Shown: positions 6,519 to 7,914 of the stretch, piece after piece
Layout: each line of letters begins with the position of its first letter
Numbering within the stretch: the stretch's first letter is position 1
From: Clostridia bacterium
Lineage (GTDB): Bacteria > Bacillota > Clostridia > Oscillospirales > Acutalibacteraceae
Assembly: GCA_030536195.1 (NCBI GenBank)
Contig: JAUNQL010000044.1
Coordinates: 1 to 7,914, forward strand
DNA length: 7,914 nt
Reading direction: 5' to 3'
Position numbers and translations under genes: made by a program
Notes under the pieces: generated by a model
Seen by the model: the letters and a program-made list of their open reading frames with translations, nothing else
The model's database searches: none
What the model was told of the DNA's origin: nothing

Positions 6519-6539
6519 TGCCACTTGACTAGGGTGGCA
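6519..6539 (-). promoter_or_regulatory. hairpin in the rnfC leader
   Basis: On the minus strand TGCCAC (6534-6539) and GTGGCA (6519-6524) form a 6-bp stem with a 9-nt loop, 10 bases before the GAGGAG ribosome site of rnfC. It could set mRNA processing or stability so that rnf is expressed more strongly than the three upstream genes. I found no convincing sigma-A promoter between 6495 and 6579. The stem is visible; any function is inference. Confidence 0.4.
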
Positions 6540-6554
6540 ACCATAAAAATAAAC

Positions 6555-6575
6555 TATAATAAAGCGGACATCCGC
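6555..6575 (-). terminator. possible weak terminator after the Gx-like gene
   Basis: Four bases after the stop of the upstream gene, GCGG-ATGT-CCGC (6564-6575; five pairs if the loop is drawn as two bases) is followed on the minus strand by TTTATTATAG. The stem is short and the T tract is broken, so at most partial termination or a 3'-end stabiliser is expected. It may separate expression of the accessory genes from rnfCDGEAB. Confidence 0.3.
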
Positions 6576-6579
6576 AATA

Positions 6580-7119
6580 TTAACTGATACCTAATGCCTT
6601 CTTCTGCTTCTCGAGCGCTGGCATCACGATACGGAGGATTGCTCCGGTGATGGTGCCAGTGACAACGGCGAAGAGAAGGAGGAGCGGGCCGTAGCCCCAG
6701 ATAAGGGCTGGAGTGCCCGAGATGATGCAGGCAACTGTAAGTTGTCCTGCGTTGTGTGCGATAGCTGATAAAATGGACACGCCCATGATTCCAAATGGAT
6801 TGCGTTTCCATTTTAGAAGGAGCACCATGACGATGGTGGAGAGTAGTCCACCAGCGAAACTCATGAAGCACGCTGTCGCACCACGTGTCAGAAAAGCAAA
6901 GAGGCTTTTCAAAACTGTGATTGCAAGTGCAGATGGAAAACCAAACGCATTTGCAGTGAACATTGTAACTATATTGGAAAATCCTGGCTTGGCTCCAGGA
7001 GGAAGTCCTGGAATAGCTGGGATAAAGTTCTCAAGGAAAGAGAGCGCCAATGCTTCCGCACCTAGCACACCAAGGAGTGCGATGAAAGATGTTTTCTTGT
7101 TGACGTTAGTTTTTCCCAT
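6580..7119 (-). CDS. Gx transporter family / heptaprenyl diphosphate synthase component I-like membrane protein
   Basis: This is a small, very hydrophobic protein of 179 residues with about five to six membrane segments. It fits the family annotated as heptaprenyl diphosphate synthase component I (Pfam Hpre_diP_synt_I) or Gx transporter, which resembles ECF-transporter S components. Marks are IPAIPGLPPGAKPGFSNIV (33-51), TRGATACFMSFAGGLLS (78-94) and AHNAGQL (121-127). Its substrate and activity are not established by the sequence, and the synthase name is probably historical. The gene follows the NusG-domain-II gene by 10 bases; that gene's stop is part of its ribosome site (TAAGGAG, six bases from ATG 7119). 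This gene recurs next to ApbE and Rnf in clostridia, which suggests a service role for the complex, such as cofactor or precursor uptake; that is inference. Confidence 0.82.
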   Translation of the reverse strand: MGKTNVNKKTSFIALLGVLGAEALALSFLENFIPAIPGLPPGAKPGFSNIVTMFTANAFGFPSALAITVLKSLFAFLTRGATACFMSFAGGLLSTIVMVLLLKWKRNPFGIMGVSILSAIAHNAGQLTVACIISGTPALIWGYGPLLLLFAVVTGTITGAILRIVMPALEKQKKALGIS

Positions 7120-7129
7120 CTTGCGCTCC

Positions 7130-7516
7130 TTAATAGGTGATTACGTCTGGACTGTCGGATGACTTTTCTCCCTCAAGGACAACCAGTGTCTTGGAAGGGA
7201 TGCATGCCGCTGTGTCACCAGCGTGTGTGAGCTTGCCAGTGTTGACACAGAGCTTGTCAGGACATTCGGCGTAGGAATAGAAGATGTAGTTTGGACCAAC
7301 TGTGATAACTGCCTTTGGCGTACACTCAAGGTCGATCTCATATTCCTCTGTGACTTGGCTCAAATCAATGCGTTCAATCTCCTGACCATCCCGAAGGATA
7401 ACGGCTGTTAGATTGTCGCCCTTTGATAGATATTTAGGTAGGAGAGTGGCAACACAGATAACAAGCAAAATGATAATCAGTGCTATGTCACTCTTTTTTA
7501 AAAACTTTAGGTTCAT
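7130..7516 (-). CDS. NusG domain II-containing membrane-anchored protein
   Basis: This 128-residue protein has a single N-terminal membrane segment (about 10-27, after a Lys-rich start), so the rest is probably outside the cytoplasm. The outer part matches the NusG_II family: ILRDGQEIERIDLS (40-53), ITVGPNYIFYSYAECPDKLCVNTG (split across 71-94) and GDTAACIPSKTLVVLEG (100-116). The conserved cysteines are Cys85, Cys90 and Cys105. Despite the name it is not a transcription factor: the NusG N-terminal and KOW context is absent. The function is unknown; its position between apbE and rnf suggests a part in maturation or assembly of the flavinylated complex. Its ATG overlaps the apbE stop (ATGA, four bases), with AAGGTGG upstream, and its stop lies 10 bases before the next gene, so it sits in a tight operon. 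Confidence 0.85.
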   Translation of the reverse strand: MNLKFLKKSDIALIIILLVICVATLLPKYLSKGDNLTAVILRDGQEIERIDLSQVTEEYEIDLECTPKAVITVGPNYIFYSYAECPDKLCVNTGKLTHAGDTAACIPSKTLVVLEGEKSSDSPDVITY

Positions 7517-7914
7517 TTTTCCACCTTGAACTCATCGTTTGTGATGGTGACGCTGTCCTTGATGCCATCGGTGATGTATACCTTTTTGTCCTTGGTAATA
7601 AAGATTGCATTTGCATCGTATTGGTCAAGGAGTGCAAGTGATTCATCACTGTATCCTAAAATGAAGCATGCTGTTGAGAGTGCATCCGAGAGTGCACCGG
7701 AAGTGCAGACTATTGTGACACCAGTAACATTTGACTCGGCAGGGTAGCCTGTCTTTGGATTTAAAATGTGGTGATACTTTTTGCCGTTCTCAACGAGGAC
7801 CTTTTCATAGTCGCCTGAAGTTGAGATAAAGCATGGTCCACAGTTGATAACTGCCATGAAGTCGGAGTCGTTACCAAATGGATCACGAACACCTACGTTC
7901 CAAGAGCCATCCTT
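7513..7914 (-). CDS. apbE: FAD:protein FMN transferase (ApbE family), C-terminal 133 residues; 5' end beyond window
   Basis: ApbE transfers the FMN part of FAD to a threonine hydroxyl of target proteins, releasing AMP, with Mg2+; in Gram-positive bacteria it is usually a lipoprotein on the outer face. The open frame continues to the window edge, so the Met at 7857 is internal. Family marks in order in the fragment: WNVGVRDPFG (5-14), STSGDYEKV (31-39), YHHILNPKTGYPAES (47-61) and SGALSDALSTACFILG (72-87), where Asp77 and Thr81 match the Mg2+-binding DALST element. The missing N-terminal part (probably over half of the protein) would hold the signal sequence and the rest of the FAD pocket. Its clients are very likely RnfD and RnfG downstream. 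It overlaps the next gene by four bases. Confidence 0.93.
   Translation of the reverse strand, partial: KDGSWNVGVRDPFGNDSDFMAVINCGPCFISTSGDYEKVLVENGKKYHHILNPKTGYPAESNVTGVTIVCTSGALSDALSTACFILGYSDESLALLDQYDANAIFITKDKKVYITDGIKDSVTITNDEFKVEK

Noticed and set aside
6531..6542. AGGGTGGCAACC on the plus strand, resembling the T-box core AGGGTGGNACC
   Set aside because: It has two extra bases in the core, lies on the strand opposite to all genes, and has no plus-strand gene or terminator after it. It is explained as one arm of the rnfC leader hairpin.
6713..7162. 149-residue plus-strand open frame
   Set aside because: It is antisense to the Gx-like gene and the end of the NusG-II gene, has no family resemblance, and the opposite strand is clearly coding.

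Overview
The window reads as one leftward (minus-strand) block from an anaerobic Bacillota chromosome, most likely class Clostridia and plausibly Lachnospiraceae. The evidence is the Rnf gene order C-D-G-E-A-B, as in Acetobacterium and other clostridia, the long multi-cluster RnfB, the linked ApbE / NusG-domain-II / Gx-transporter trio, strong AGGAGG-type ribosome binding sites and AT-rich spacers. The family-level placement is a guess.

Layout in the direction of transcription (high to low coordinates): the C-terminal part of an ApbE-type FAD:protein FMN transferase (from the window edge to 7513), a small membrane-anchored NusG-domain-II protein (7516-7130), a Gx-transporter/heptaprenyl-diphosphate-synthase-component-I-like membrane protein (7119-6580), then the complete Rnf complex: rnfC, rnfD, rnfG, rnfE, rnfA, rnfB (6494-1390). 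The run ends at a strong intrinsic terminator with a GAAA loop (1334-1368). After a 376-base gene-free spacer comes serC (phosphoserine aminotransferase), which has its own near-consensus promoter and runs off the left edge.

How the genes work together: Rnf couples electron transfer from reduced ferredoxin (entering at RnfB) to NAD+ (reduced at RnfC) with export of Na+ or H+. RnfD and RnfG carry threonine-linked FMN, and ApbE is the enzyme that attaches it, so maturase and clients are in one cluster. Both acceptor motifs are visible (RnfD Thr163, RnfG Thr172). The four junctions C/D, D/G, G/E and E/A are all TAATG one-base overlaps, implying tight translational coupling; only the soluble-domain subunit RnfB has a separate start after an 18-base gap.

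The least explained sequence is the spacer 1014-1389. It holds a 125-base element (1187-1311) bounded by a perfect 17-base inverted repeat and predicted by hand to fold end to end into one interrupted hairpin of about 41 pairs, a separate terminator-like hairpin (1128-1158), an 11-base direct repeat and the serC promoter. The 125-base element could be a MITE-like insertion or a structured RNA; it is the best candidate here for something undescribed. The coding genes are otherwise conventional.
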